From Xanthostigma xanthostigma (lineage: Eukaryota; Arthropoda; Insecta; Raphidioptera; Raphidiidae), in the NCBI GenBank assembly GCA_963575645.1, contig OY754473.1, positions 558,001 to 622,000 of the forward strand: DNA of 64,000 nt. The letters run 5' to 3'. Within the stretch, counting starts at the first letter, position 1; each line of letters opens with the position of its first letter. Both the position numbers and the translations under genes were made by a program. Below, piece after piece: positions 1 to 10,044 of this stretch. A model generated the notes under the pieces. It was not told the DNA's origin. It did no database searches and saw only the letters and a list, made by a program, of their open reading frames with translations.

Positions 1-712
1 AACAATATTAACACTGAATATTCCAAACCGAATCAATTGACAGCTGACAAACAGTTGATTGTTGAAAGGAGCACCTTTCAACAATAAATGACAACAAATG
101 ACTGCTATATTACCCATATAGAATATCGTAATTTAGCCCCATTCAACATCAAATGATGCGTACACCTTAAAAAAAGCAGATAGCGGTAAAATCGCATTTT
201 GCTCAAAAATGTCGTTTAGCACCTTTCAACAATAATCGATTCAAATGTATTATCCCTATATTCATATTCATATTATAACTAAGCTACTTTCCTCTTCCAG
301 TCAATATTTATGAACGATTTATCCAATTAAGACACTCAATTTTCATGTTATGAGATTACAACATTTGAAAATCTCGCCATTTCTACGTGCCTGTCCGCAA
401 TCCAGGTACCTATAAAGATCAGTGGATCGTAGTGACTATACAGACTAGAGTGAAGCTGGGTACATTGTAGGTGTGTGAAACCTATCGCTATTTTGGTATC
501 GGGACCCGTGAACTGCAGGATTGCCCATTTTTCTGTTTACGATTTATAGTAGACAGTTCTTTTGAATGACAATTACTTACTATAATCACGTCCTTTGTGA
601 CTTGCCAAAGAATTGCAACACTGCCATAATTATTGCATTTAAATTGAGACTCACCTCTTTGAAGTTTTCCTTCATATTTATAGATATCTCTTCGATTTTT
701 CATGCATGTGAC
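1..712. other. Non-coding flank
   Basis: AT-rich sequence with no convincing gene; short ORFs here have no recognisable composition. An 18-base direct repeat, AGCACCTTTCAACAATAA, occurs at 70-87 and 218-235, which suggests remnants of a repeat family. The stretch ends where a hAT-like terminus begins at 713. Confidence 0.4.
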
Positions 713-1520
713 CAGGGCCGTAACGTGGATTTTGTGGGCCCTGGGCAAGACCTTTAAATTGGGCCCCCCTCAATAAAAAAAATTGAGAAAAAACTTACCA
801 TGGTTATAGTTCCTGTTCTTTCACATTTTTAAAGTTTAGTAGGTATATCACTTAATAAATAAACACAAAATAAGGAATCTTTAAATTGGTCCTGTCCATA
901 TTTTTTGTAAATTTTTTTTAATTTTATATTTATGAAGAAAAACGAATTAAAAATTTATTTAAATTCTTCTTGCTTTTTTTCTCCGCAAACTCATCAATTA
1001 TATTATTAAAATCTATTTCTTGCACTATGTTCGATTCAATTGATATAATAGACAGGTTCGACAAACGCTGTTGTGAGAGTGACGATCTTAAATAGTTTTT
1101 AATTAACTTCAGTTTACTAAAACTTCTCTCGTAAGAAGCGGTGGTGACTGGTAGGGTTAGAAATATTCTTAAAGCAACAACAATGTTTTCGTACGATTCG
1201 ACTAATTCGAAATCATGTATAGTCTGTAATAAATTTAGAGGAGTGGCTTCTTTCAAATTTTCCACCACTTGAAATTTAAAACTTTCAATCTCACAGCTTA
1301 ATTCGTGACTATTCAAAACTTTATCATATTTTCTGGATAAATCTGCCGCCGCCTTTTGTAATTCAACAACGCTCATTGATTCTAATGACGAGCCAAAAAG
1401 AAAAGAAAAATCTTCAAATATAGTTTTCATTTGTCTATAACGCCAGTCTGTTTCACTAAGTAAAATGTCAAAAATATTGTACATTTGCATTGCAAACAAA
1501 TTTTCCATTGGTTGCCACAT
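713..1520 (-). pseudogene. hAT transposase C-terminal fragment with its 3' end
   Basis: The minus-strand ORF at 1520-930 carries the hAT C-terminal dimerisation region near residues 95-180, with TLPVTTASYERSFSKLKLIK as signature, and resembles the zinc finger MYM-type 1-like group of hAT proteins. Full transposases of this group are several hundred residues longer, so the BED finger and catalytic core are missing. Past the stop, 713-930 is non-coding and ends in CAGGGCCG, with GGGCCC-rich sequence beside it, typical of a hAT terminus. The 5' side is cut at the 41-bp palindrome near 1500. Family assignment rests on the C-terminal motif; the exact lineage is inferred. Confidence 0.75.
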
Positions 1521-1544
1521 GATGTGGCAACCAATGGAAAATTT
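1498..1544. repeat. Near-perfect palindrome at the hAT break
   Basis: 1501-1520 and 1522-1541 are perfect reverse complements around a single base (1521), and the flanking three bases also pair. The left arm is the coding sequence of the hAT ORF start (WQPMEN), so the right arm is an inverted copy of transposon sequence. It looks like a fold-back junction made by inversion or template switching. Confidence 0.85.
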
Positions 1545-1566
1545 ATATTATTTATTAAATTGGTTC

Positions 1567-1850
1567 CACCACGAAATCTCCCCGACAAAATCTCCCCGAC
1601 AAAATCTCCCCACGACAAAATCTCCCCACGACAAAATCCCCCCCCGTCAAAATCTCCCCACGACTTAATCTCCCCACAACTTCTCTGTGACGGTTCTATG
1701 ACTCTATATCCTCGGACAAAATATCCTGGACAAAATATCCCGGACAAAATATCCTCAGACAAAATATCCTCAAGACAAAAAATCCTTCGGACAAAATATC
1801 CCCGGACATTTTGCCCCCGTGACAAAACATCCCCGACAATTGATACCAAA
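1567..1850. repeat. Left minisatellite TIR of the MULE
   Basis: About 15-16-base units. The outer part is ctccccacgacaaaat-type (1575-1690). After a short gap the inner part changes to ggacaaaatatcctc-type units (1710-1840). Only the outer type matches the right end at 6129-6273 in inverted orientation. Confidence 0.75.
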
Positions 1851-1980
1851 TAAACATTAATTTACAAATAAAATCAAATATTATGAAGCTTCCCATTTTC
1901 TGTTTTAAGTAACTTAAATGGATGTTTATAAATTGCTGTTCTGCTAATTTACAGTCACTCGTTTAAATACTACCCACCCC

Positions 1981-3090
1981 GTCATCGTTGACCCCGGAAT
2001 TGTTTTTTTAAAAACTCCACATTTGCCCCTTCCCGTTTCACTTCGAGACAATTCGCATACCCGTTTATCGTTCTCCCCGGAATTGTTTTTTTAAAAACTC
2101 CACATTTGCCCCTTCCCGTTTCACTGCGAGACAATTCGCATACCCGTTTATCGTTCTCCCCGGAATTGTTTTTTAAAAAACTCCACATTTGCCCCTTCCC
2201 GTTTCACTGCGAGACAATTCGCATACCCGTTTATCGTTCTCCCCGGAATTGTTTTTTAAAAACTCCACATTTGCCCCTTCCCGTTTCACTGCGAGACAAT
2301 TCGCATACCCGTTTATCGTTCTCCTCGGAATTGTTTTTTTAAAAACTCCACATTTGCCCCTTCCCGTTTCACTGCGAGACAATTCGCATACCCGTTTATC
2401 GTTCTCCCCGGAATTGTTTTTTAAAAAACTCCACATTTGCCCCTTCCCGTTTCACTGCGAGACAATTCGCATACCCGTTTATCGTTCTCCTCGGAATTGT
2501 TTTTTTAAAAACTCCACATTTGCCCCTTCCCGTTTCACTGCGAGACAATTCGCATACCCGTTTATCGTTCTCCCCGGAATTGTTTTTTAAAAAACTCCAC
2601 ATTTGCCCCTTCCCGTTTCACTGCGAGACAATTCGCATACCCGTTTATCGTTCTCCCCGGAATTGTTTTTTAAAAAACTCCACATTTGCCCCTTCCCATT
2701 TCACTGCGAGACAATTCGCATACCCGTTTATCGTTCTCCTCGGAATTGTTTTTTTAAAAACTCCACATTTGCCCCTTCCCGTTTCACTGCGAGACAATTC
2801 GCATACCCGTTTATCGTTCTCCCCGGAATTGTTTTTTAAAAAACTCCACATTTGCCCCTTCCCGTTTCACTGCGAGACAATTCGCATACCCGTTTATCGT
2901 TCTCCTCGGAATTGTTTTTTTAAAAACTTCAAATTTGCCCCTTCACGTTTCACTGCGAGACAATTCACATACCCGTTTATCGTTCTCCCCGGAATTGTTT
3001 TTTTAAAAACTCCACATTTGCCCCTTCCCGTTTCACTGCGAGACAATTCGCATACCCGTTTATCGTTCTCCCCGGAATTGTTTTTTAAAA
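1981..3090. repeat. 83-bp tandem array, about 13 copies
   Basis: The unit contains CCCCTTCCCGTTTCACTGCG, GAGACAATTCGCATACCCG and a T7-8 A5-6 tract. Successive copies of the CCCCTTCCCGTTTCAC motif lie 82-83 bases apart from about 2027 to 3021. Most copies are nearly identical; the first and the copy near 2936 are more diverged. A CTCCTCGG variant replaces CTCCCCGG at about 2322, 2488, 2736 and 2902 (spacing two or three units), so there is higher-order structure. Long ORFs in both strands across the array are a by-product of a repeat lacking stops, not genes. Confidence 0.95.
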
Positions 3091-3439
3091 ATAAATATAT
3101 AAACATTCATATTTTGTATTTTTAAATCAAAAATTTGTAGAACATAGTACTCACATTGATTCCTGAACCTAGTTAAATCTATTTTAGTCGAGTCATTATC
3201 AAAATTTACACGAGAATTATATCATAAGCAGCTCTCTCAGGATTCTATATACTATGTACTATATTTATACAAAAATATAACGTCACAACTTTCAGGGATA
3301 TTATTAATATAATTATTCTATTTATTTTTATTATAAATGTTGGTATATAAAAATTTGAATATAAAGTTAATTTCGAAGAATTCTATAATTGTATAACAAT
3401 CAATCTAATAAATTTAATAGAGTCATTGTAATCAGCTTA
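3091..3439. other. Non-coding 3' flank of the MULE gene
   Basis: AT-rich sequence between the satellite array and the transposase stop codon; nothing else recognisable. Confidence 0.5.
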
Positions 3440-5018
3440 TCAATTTATAATTATTAATGAACTTATGCTACGTAAAAACTCCATTTTTTCATTAGAATTA
3501 TAATTCAACACCACTGTTTTCAATCGTATGTTGAAATCACGATAGGTTGCGCGAGTTTTATGATTCACATCCAATCCAGTTTTCATTTGCGTCATTGTTA
3601 AATCAGTAATAGTCTGCTCCGATTTCAAAGCCATAATAAATTTGTCAAACTTCGCATGACACATCTGAATGCGACCATTAAATCCATTGTGCCAGCCTTC
3701 ACAAACGTTATTCGTACGAGCATAATCTTCCACCACAGCAATATGACAATTCCACATTTTCAATGCGAATAATGGTTCTTTACGCTTACCAATCCGACTC
3801 TTTTTACCGATCCATGTATTCTCGAAGTACTCAACCAAATTATTCAATACCTCACGATGTAGATCGTAGTAATCTGAAGCAACAAGTTCTTCGTAAGCAT
3901 CAATAACATCGTTGACAGGTACAAATGCCAATGAAAACAACATTCGAACATTACGAGCAAATGTTATGTCAGTATTATAATTTGATTGTAAACCGTAATG
4001 TTGAATTTTTCTCCAAACACATTGGGTCATATGAAAATAACAACCAACAATCTCGATATTTGGAAAACACTCGGTAAATGCATTAATATAAGATTTTTCA
4101 AAATCGACCATCATTCGCGTAGCTCTAACATTTTGGAGTTCATTTTTCAAAACGTTTAAGAATTGTTTATATATTGATTCAGTTCTCCGAGGCGTTAATA
4201 CATACACCAATGGCAATGTTCTTCCATTTTTCATTCCATGAATAGTGTACAGTTGATTAAATAAAGAAGGAACCGTCTTGAAAGTTCCATCAGAGAACCA
4301 CTGTTCACACGATGAGAGAAACTGCAGATTTTTTTTAGTTCCAAACATTAAATATCTTGAATCACCTCCACCACTATCATGAATTAAAAATTCCTCGTTA
4401 TTGTATGTCATACGTAATACATTAGATAATACGATGTCTGCACGTGTCGTTGGATTAGCAATATTAGGGTTATGTTGTTGTCTACAGCGTTGAACGGTAC
4501 GTGAAATAGTGTCCACTGATGGCATACGAGCTCTACTACTGGCGAATTAACTTTCTTCAATTGATTGGAAATCAATTTAACTGGCTTGTCATCAGATTTC
4601 TTGGCCCTTTGTTTTATTTTTTTCATAACATTACACATTTTAATTTTGACAGCGTCACCAGCATGTGTGTGGACAGGAATTTCTCCAATTACATTTCCTA
4701 AAAATTCAAATTATTGATGTATTATATTATAATAAATAAGAATAATATTTAACCCAGTAATAATACTAATAATAATAATTAGAAATAATATCAATAATGA
4801 TAATTATAATATATAATAAATACTTAGTAAACGAAAATTAACATACCATTAGATTGATCAGAATCAGTGTGTATTACATTAAGACACTTTATTTTGGATT
4901 TATACTCACAACAACGCCATGTTATTGAGTTTTTATTTTCTTTATGTTTCGTGTATATGTAACCATCATACACTAATTTTTTTTTTCCTTTATTTGATAT
5001 TACAAATTGCAATGGCAT
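3440..5018 (-). pseudogene. FLYWCH zinc-finger MULE transposase, one intron, one frameshift
   Basis: Start chosen at 5018 (MPLQFVISNKGKKKLVYDG), because the FLYWCH finger follows at once (F..S.KG...LVYDGYIY, WRC, KC). A GTATGT donor follows the Asn-Gly codons near 4850; a TTTTTAG acceptor lies near 4700, giving an intron of about 150 bases in frame. Exon 2 runs through the basic NVMKKIKQRAKK stretch and then needs a frameshift near 4540 to join the 361-codon ORF 4525-3440. That ORF holds the MULE transposase domain: FSDGTFKTVP (first Asp, residue 79), MMVDFEKSYINAF (second Asp, 141), CYFHMTQCVWRK, and NNVCEGWHNGFN. It would cut and join the element ends in the nucleus. The single frameshift makes it a recent pseudogene or a sequencing error. 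Confidence 0.85.
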
Positions 5019-5217
5019 TTTTTTTATGTATAAATTGCACGAGACCAATCACGGTATTCGCTATGTGCAGCTGCTTGGAACGAAGGCGTTGAACGACAAT
5101 GCGCACGTAGCGGCGAAAGATAGCAAACCTTCTGCTCGTGTACCATTGACATAAACCTAAGGTGAAAAATGACAGTTCGTAAATGCTGCATTATTAAATT
5201 GTAATAACTAATAATAC

Positions 5218-5440
5218 AATAAAATATAGTTTAAAAAAAACTAAAAAACACGCTTTATATCGGACTAAAAAGTAAAAAATAATTGTTTTAAAATAAGCTT
5301 AAAAAGCGTTGGGCGCTCGATGTACGACAATGTGGAACAAAGCGCCCCACGCTTTTTAAGCTTATTTTAAAACAATTATTTTTTACTTTTTAGTCCGATA
5401 TAAAGCGTGTTTTTTAGTTTTTTTTAAACTATATTTTATT
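5218..5440. repeat. Fold-back repeat, two 100-bp arms
   Basis: 5218-5317 and 5341-5440 are reverse complements with one visible mismatch (near 5310) around a 23-base spacer. The arms include GGACTAAAAAGTAAAAAAT and AAGCTTAAAAAGCG. No coding sequence. It resembles a fold-back MITE inside the MULE. Confidence 0.9.
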
Positions 5441-6128
5441 TTTCACTTTTTAGTTTGAGGATCTATAAAAGAATTTATTAATCCTGGGGGTCCTAATAAG
5501 GATAATGGGAAACTGTTATCAAATTATTGCATTGTCATCGGTCCTTGATACGTATGCAAAGTTTCAAATTAATCAGACTTCGGGAAATTGGTGAAAATTA
5601 TGCTCAAAGATTCCGTTACGGACATACATACATAGTTACTTACAACCCAAGCTAATATAAAGCGTTTAAAAAGTGCTCTTGTTCCACTTTAGAAAATCTA
5701 GCTGAAACAACATCAATTACACAGCGATAGCTTTACCCTTTGGCACAGTTTGAGGGTGAAAATTTAAAGAATGATTTATTTTTTCAAAACCCGTTTTTAA
5801 TATAGCATCCATACTTTTCACTTTTATCATTAACTTTAATTTTAATTCACGTTTTACTTGTTGTCCCATTTGACATAATGTATTTTAGTAGCAGTGGGTT
5901 CGCCGATAAATAACACTAGATGTCTCCGCTTTGATGTTGCACATAGCGAATAATGCCTCGCCAGTCCCTTCTTGTACATGTAAACACTTAATGAGCATAA
6001 AATAATTTACAACAGCTATATCTATGTCACTACAGATGGCATCAAATGACAATTTCGTTTAAATTTCTACATTATCAACTACCAACATGTTTTGATAGAA
6101 AATTAATGTTATAATCAATAAAATTTTA
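5441..6128. other. Non-coding part of the MULE
   Basis: No gene seen between the fold-back repeat and the right minisatellite. Contains ACATACATACATAGTTACTT-like sequence common in dispersed insect repeats. Confidence 0.4.
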
Positions 6129-6273
6129 TCGTGGGGAGATTAAGTCGTGGGGAGATTTTGACGGGGGGAGATTTTGACGGGGGGGGATTTTGTCGTGGGG
6201 AGATTTTGTCGCGGGGAGATTTTAGAGGGGAGATTTTGTCGGGGAGATTTTTTCCGGGGAGATTATGTCGTGC
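6129..6273. repeat. Right minisatellite TIR of the MULE
   Basis: Roughly eight to nine imperfect units of GTGGGGAGATTTTGTC, the reverse complement of the outer left block at 1575-1690. Confidence 0.8.
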
Positions 6274-6737
6274 ATTGATACAAACGTTTTAATAAAGGAG
6301 AAGATTGATGCAAAAATATATAATTTGGTTAGTTGATAAACTACTCGTTCGTCTAAAGTGCCATAATTTTTTTTCAATTCTCTTCATACGTATATAGTTA
6401 CACTTCAAAAGATGCACAGTACACAAAATACCTTATTTTGACTTAAAAATGACTAAAAGGGTACTGAATAAGTATGAGGTTCTGACATCTCGTGGATATA
6501 TACTGAATTGCTTATTACTGTGTTCCAGCAATTTCAATGCAATTCGGAACGTATTTATACCAACAGAGAAGAGAAATATTCAATGGGACCTATGTGTCCC
6601 GTCACAAGCGAAAGGGTTAAAACAAAAGAAATAATAATTAATGAACTGTCAACATAATTTAACATGTCAATTTAAATTTTTTTTAAACGCTTTTAAATAT
6701 TGCTTATAATAAACCAAAATTATTCGTTCTATAGATT
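6274..6737. other. Intergenic, nothing recognised
   Basis: AT-rich. A 61-codon ORF at 6449-6634 on the plus strand has no recognisable domain and I do not call it a gene. Confidence 0.4.
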
Positions 6738-7700
6738 TGTTTTATTAGCATTTGCATATAACATACACCCATAGTCCAGTCTAGATCTTATAAGTGTTTT
6801 ATATAGTGTTAACATCACTGTTGGGTTAGCCCCCTACCAGATTCGCGCAATTGCTCTCAGCATGTTTATATATTGAAAGCTCTTATCTCGATTATAGTCA
6901 ATATGTTTGTTCCATTTCAGCTTAGTATCCAAGTATATTCCTAAGAATTTATGTGAAGTTTTTGTTGGTATTAGTTTACCTTCTATATTGATCTTTATAG
7001 CTGAAATAATTCATTTGTTTGTTAACGGAATTGTAACAGATTTACAAGGTGTTAGTGTTAGATGTAGTTCTTTTAAATAATCATTTAGTAATTCTACTCC
7101 TTTATTTAGTTCTGTGGTACAAGTTCTTATATTTTGGTGCTGTTTGTAGATGACTATTAGCCCCCTACCAGATTCGCGCAATTGCTCTCAGCATGTTTAT
7201 ATATTGAAAGCTCTTATCTCGATTATAGTCAATATGTTTGTTCCATTTCAGCTTAGTATCCAAGTATATTCCTAAGAATTTATGTGAAGTTTTTGTTGGT
7301 ATTAGTTTACCTTCTATATTGATCTTTATAGCTGAAATAATTCATTTGTTTGTTAACGGAATTGTAACAGATTTACAAGGTGTTAGTGTTAGATGTAGTT
7401 CTTTTAAATAATCATTTAGTAATTCTACTCCTTTATTTAGTTCTGTGGTACAAGTTCTTATATTTTGGTGCTGTTTGTAGATGACTATGTCATCGGCATA
7501 CTGTAGGTGCCTGCATATTGTATTTATAGTATACAGTTTAATTGTGTAGATGTTAAAAGGAATTAGACTAAGCACCCCACCTTGTGGGAGTCCCGTTCTG
7601 CTGGTCTTCTTTACATAGTGGAAAGCTGATATTTGTGTCTCAGCCACTGTGAGTTGTAACCCACCTACCTCCTTTGAATATGCAGTATCCTCCTCTGGTT
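6738..7700 (-). pseudogene. Non-LTR retrotransposon reverse transcriptase fragment (Jockey-like)
   Basis: Minus-strand ORF 7647-7342 contains RT palm motifs: GLPQGGVLSLIPFNIY, then YADDIVIY (catalytic YADD; the box F/YxDD), then thumb-proximal sequence. A TGA stop interrupts it near 7340, after which the same frame continues with KFLGIYLDTKLKW, a classic end-of-RT motif, down to about 6738. It lacks the endonuclease and RNase H parts. The 3' half is duplicated in tandem (6827-7157 and 7158-7488), so the reading continues twice over the same segment. The clade is inferred from motif wording only. Confidence 0.8.
6827..7488. repeat. Perfect 331-bp tandem duplication inside the RT fragment
   Basis: 6827-7157 and 7158-7488 begin with TAGCCCCCTACCAG and end with GTAGATGACTAT; by eye they are identical throughout. 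Identity over 331 bases means a very recent duplication or an assembly artefact. Confidence 0.9.
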
Positions 7701-7744
7701 CAATAGAGAATGGGTTGTCAGGGTTTCGTATCCTTATCTTTCTT

Positions 7745-8176
7745 TCAACAAGGTTTCTTCTAAGCGAATGCAGATTTGTTGTTATATATATTTTTTAAGT
7801 CCTTAATATGTTCTTTCATTCTTATTTCAAACGAACGTCCTGTTTGACCTATATATTTGGCTCCACATTCGCATGATAAGGAATATATGCCACATTTTCT
7901 AATCATATCTATAAGATCTTTGTTTCTGACCAAATAATTGCTAAGATTTTTATTATTATGAAACACTATATTAATGTCATTACTGTTGAATAGTTTTTTT
8001 AGTTTGTAGCTGTTTTTATTCACAAATGGAAGAGAAAATTGTATTGTTGGACGTATGTAAGTACATCTAAATTTGTTGAAAACTTTTAAATAAATTCTTT
8101 TCAAATTCACGCTCAAATAATGCTCAGTTTTAAATAAAATTATCTCTTCATTTTTATTTATAAAATTTCGCTTCAA
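7745..8176 (-). pseudogene. Penelope-like retroelement GIY-YIG endonuclease fragment
   Basis: The 138-codon minus-strand ORF ends in CGIYSLSCECGAKYIGQTGR, followed by the Arg-His (SFEIRMKEHIKDLKN) of a GIY-YIG nuclease. Upstream residues (KVFNKFRCTYIRPTIQFSLP) fit the linker between RT and nuclease of Penelope-like elements. The reverse transcriptase itself is absent. It abuts the Jockey-like RT fragment downstream, which reads in the same direction but belongs to a different element class, so the junction is an insertion or rearrangement breakpoint near 7740. Confidence 0.85.
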
Positions 8177-8765
8177 ACTTCATTAATTTGAATTTTTGGT
8201 AAGGATAACATTTTTTTCATAAATTATGTAAGTAAAATTAGGTTACAAAAATTTCATATAATTATAATTACAATTCACTGATATCACATTTTATATTGTT
8301 TGTAGAGAGGATTTATTGTAATCTGATGATGTACCTATTATGATACGAAAGCAGCTCATTAAAGGTTTTTTAAACTTTTGAAACATACATTTTTTTGGAA
8401 TGTGGTCTTCCCTAGCATCTAATATTGATATGTATTTCCAAAACTCATATAATTTCAATTATAATTAAATATTTTGTTAAAATTTTGTCTAAGTAGCTAC
8501 TTTTAAGTTAGATTAAAAATTTGTACAATTTGCAGAATTGGTAAGTAAAAATAAAAATTCAAACTATATTTACCTGGTATTCGTTCTTTATTTGTTTTTT
8601 GCTTTTTCGTTAATAATAATAATAAAATAAATATTTTTTAATATAAAAATTAAAAAAATCATTGTGTAAACATGTACAATATAACATTTTCTAAAACCTA
8701 ATGAACAGAAATATTTACAATTTTAAAAATATTTTGGTACATTTTTATTTGTCATATAAAATATT
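8177..8765. other. AT-rich sequence, possible Penelope-like terminal region
   Basis: No gene. At 8323-8351 the plus strand reads CTGATGATG then CGAAAGC, a layout also seen at about 19477 beside another Penelope-like fragment. It resembles the hammerhead-like cores reported for these elements, but the helices do not fold convincingly by eye. Confidence 0.35.
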
Positions 8766-8769
8766 GCTT

Positions 8770-9345
8770 ATATCTAAAATCAAAGACACTTAAGTCTATT
8801 GATGGGTCCTTTCTTCTGTCCTACGGGATGGACAGGCGTTCCAAGATATCTTCTGACCACCTCTCGAGATGCTATTGGACTTTCCACTGGTGTACTGGAG
8901 ATGATGATGAAATTGCCAGGTCGATTCTTGTTGATTGGCCTCCTGGTCTAGGTGAGTTGAACAGATTTCCCAGCGACGGTGAAAGTGTTAAATCTGTCCT
9001 TGTATACAGTTTAAACGTCGGCAAGCGATCCAAAAGTGAAAAAGCAACCGGTTTAGGCGTAGATTTTGTTTTGTTGCTGTCTTTCCACATTTCAGGAAGA
9101 GATCTAACGCTGTGTCGTACAGGTTGGAATTTTTCAGACAAGTCGAGTACAGTTGGCTGTGATCCAAATTGTTTTCATCGACTTCGGCGATCGAGTATAA
9201 GTTGTTGCGTTGAAGAATTCTCTTCCACCGTGTTTACAGTACCTTCTGGTACTTCCCGGCGTTGGCGGCAGTCTCTTCTTAAGAATCCGCTTTCCTTTGG
9301 CCTTCACAAGGCAACGTGGTGTGCTTCCGATGCATAAATCATTCT
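8770..9345 (-). pseudogene. Unrecognised coding fragment, left arm of an inverted duplication
   Basis: On the minus strand the 89-codon ORF 9141-8872 reads STPKPVAFSLLDRLPTFKLY then TRTDLTLSPSLGNLFNSPRP. The same protein is encoded by the plus-strand copy at 9628-9867, with largely conservative differences, which supports this frame as the real one. A second frame just downstream contains ASREVVRRYLGTPVHP and may be the C-terminal end after a frameshift. I do not recognise the family. Confidence 0.4.
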
Positions 9346-9437
9346 GCTCTCAGCAGCTGCGTTATCTCAAGATCTCCTTCTGCAAGACTCGAATTCTCTA
9401 CACGATTTCTACAATGGATTCCAGGAAACATTTACAC

Positions 9438-9895
9438 ATCGGAACAAACCGCGTCACCTTGTTAAGGCCAAAGGAAAGCGGATTCTTAAGAAGAGACTGT
9501 CGCCAACGCCGAGAAAATACCAGAAGGTGCTGTCAAGACGGTGGAATAGGATTCTTCAACGCAACAACTTGTACTCGATCGCCGAAGTCGACGAAAACAA
9601 TTTGGATCACAGTCAACTGTACTCGACTTGCCTGGACATTTCAACCTCTACGACACGGCGTTAGATTTATCGCTGAAATGTGGAAAGACAGCAACGTCCA
9701 AAGCAAAATCTACGCCCAAACCGGTTGTTTTTTCACTTTTGGATCGCTTGCCGACGTTTAAATTGTATACAAGGACCGATTTGGCACTTTCACCGTCGCC
9801 AGGAATTCTGTTCAACTCGACTAGACCAGGAGGTCAATTAATAAGATCGCCGGGAAATCTATTCTAGGCCAGGAGGACAATCAACTTCCGGATCA
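9438..9895 (+). pseudogene. Unrecognised coding fragment, right arm of the inverted duplication
   Basis: Inverted copy of 9345-8890. The ORF at 9628-9867 contains STPKPVVFSLLDRLPTFKLY. The arms are about 90 percent alike by eye over about 450 bases, with a 90-base spacer around 9390. Several indels break the frame upstream of 9628. Confidence 0.45.
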
Positions 9896-9920
9896 GAAGA
9901 GCTTGTGTCCAGAAACTTTT

Positions 9921-9942
9921 CGCGGGCCATAGCTGGCCCGCG
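9921..9942. repeat. GC-rich perfect hairpin
   Basis: CGCGGGCCA, loop TAGC, TGGCCCGCG. A perfect 9-bp GC-rich stem in otherwise AT-rich DNA, just beyond the right arm of the inverted duplication. Function unknown. Confidence 0.8.
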
Positions 9943-10044
9943 GGTTTTCCACCGTTGTTATAGAAAATGACATCCGGACATAGACAAAAATAATATAAAA
10001 AAATCCTTCTTAACTGATCCTTCATAATAGTCGAGAACTCTTGA

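Larger units (their letters stand above)
1567..6273 (-). mobile_element. MULE (Mutator-like) DNA transposon with tandem-repeat termini
   Basis: The two ends are inverted versions of the same minisatellite: left 1567-1850 reads as repeats of CTCCCCACGACAAAAT, right 6129-6273 as repeats of GTGGGGAGATTTTGTC. Between them lie a FLYWCH-MULE transposase gene on the minus strand (3440-5018), an 83-bp tandem array (1981-3090) and a fold-back repeat (5218-5440). Long, internally repetitive TIRs are known in Mutator-like elements. That these two repeat blocks are the actual TIRs is my inference from symmetry and position; I could not identify a convincing 8-10 bp target duplication. Confidence 0.6.

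Noticed and set aside
1427..1896. ORFs rich in repeated SGDILS/EDILS-like words
   Set aside because: Translation of the minisatellite TIR, not a gene.
1982..3125. Multiple ORFs of 68-201 codons on both strands
   Set aside because: They are translations of the 83-bp tandem array, which lacks stops in several frames; the same peptide repeats in every frame.
8323..8351. Hammerhead ribozyme candidate (CTGATGA ... CGAAA)
   Set aside because: The stem II and stem III sequences do not pair convincingly by eye, and the nearby Penelope fragment is on the other strand.
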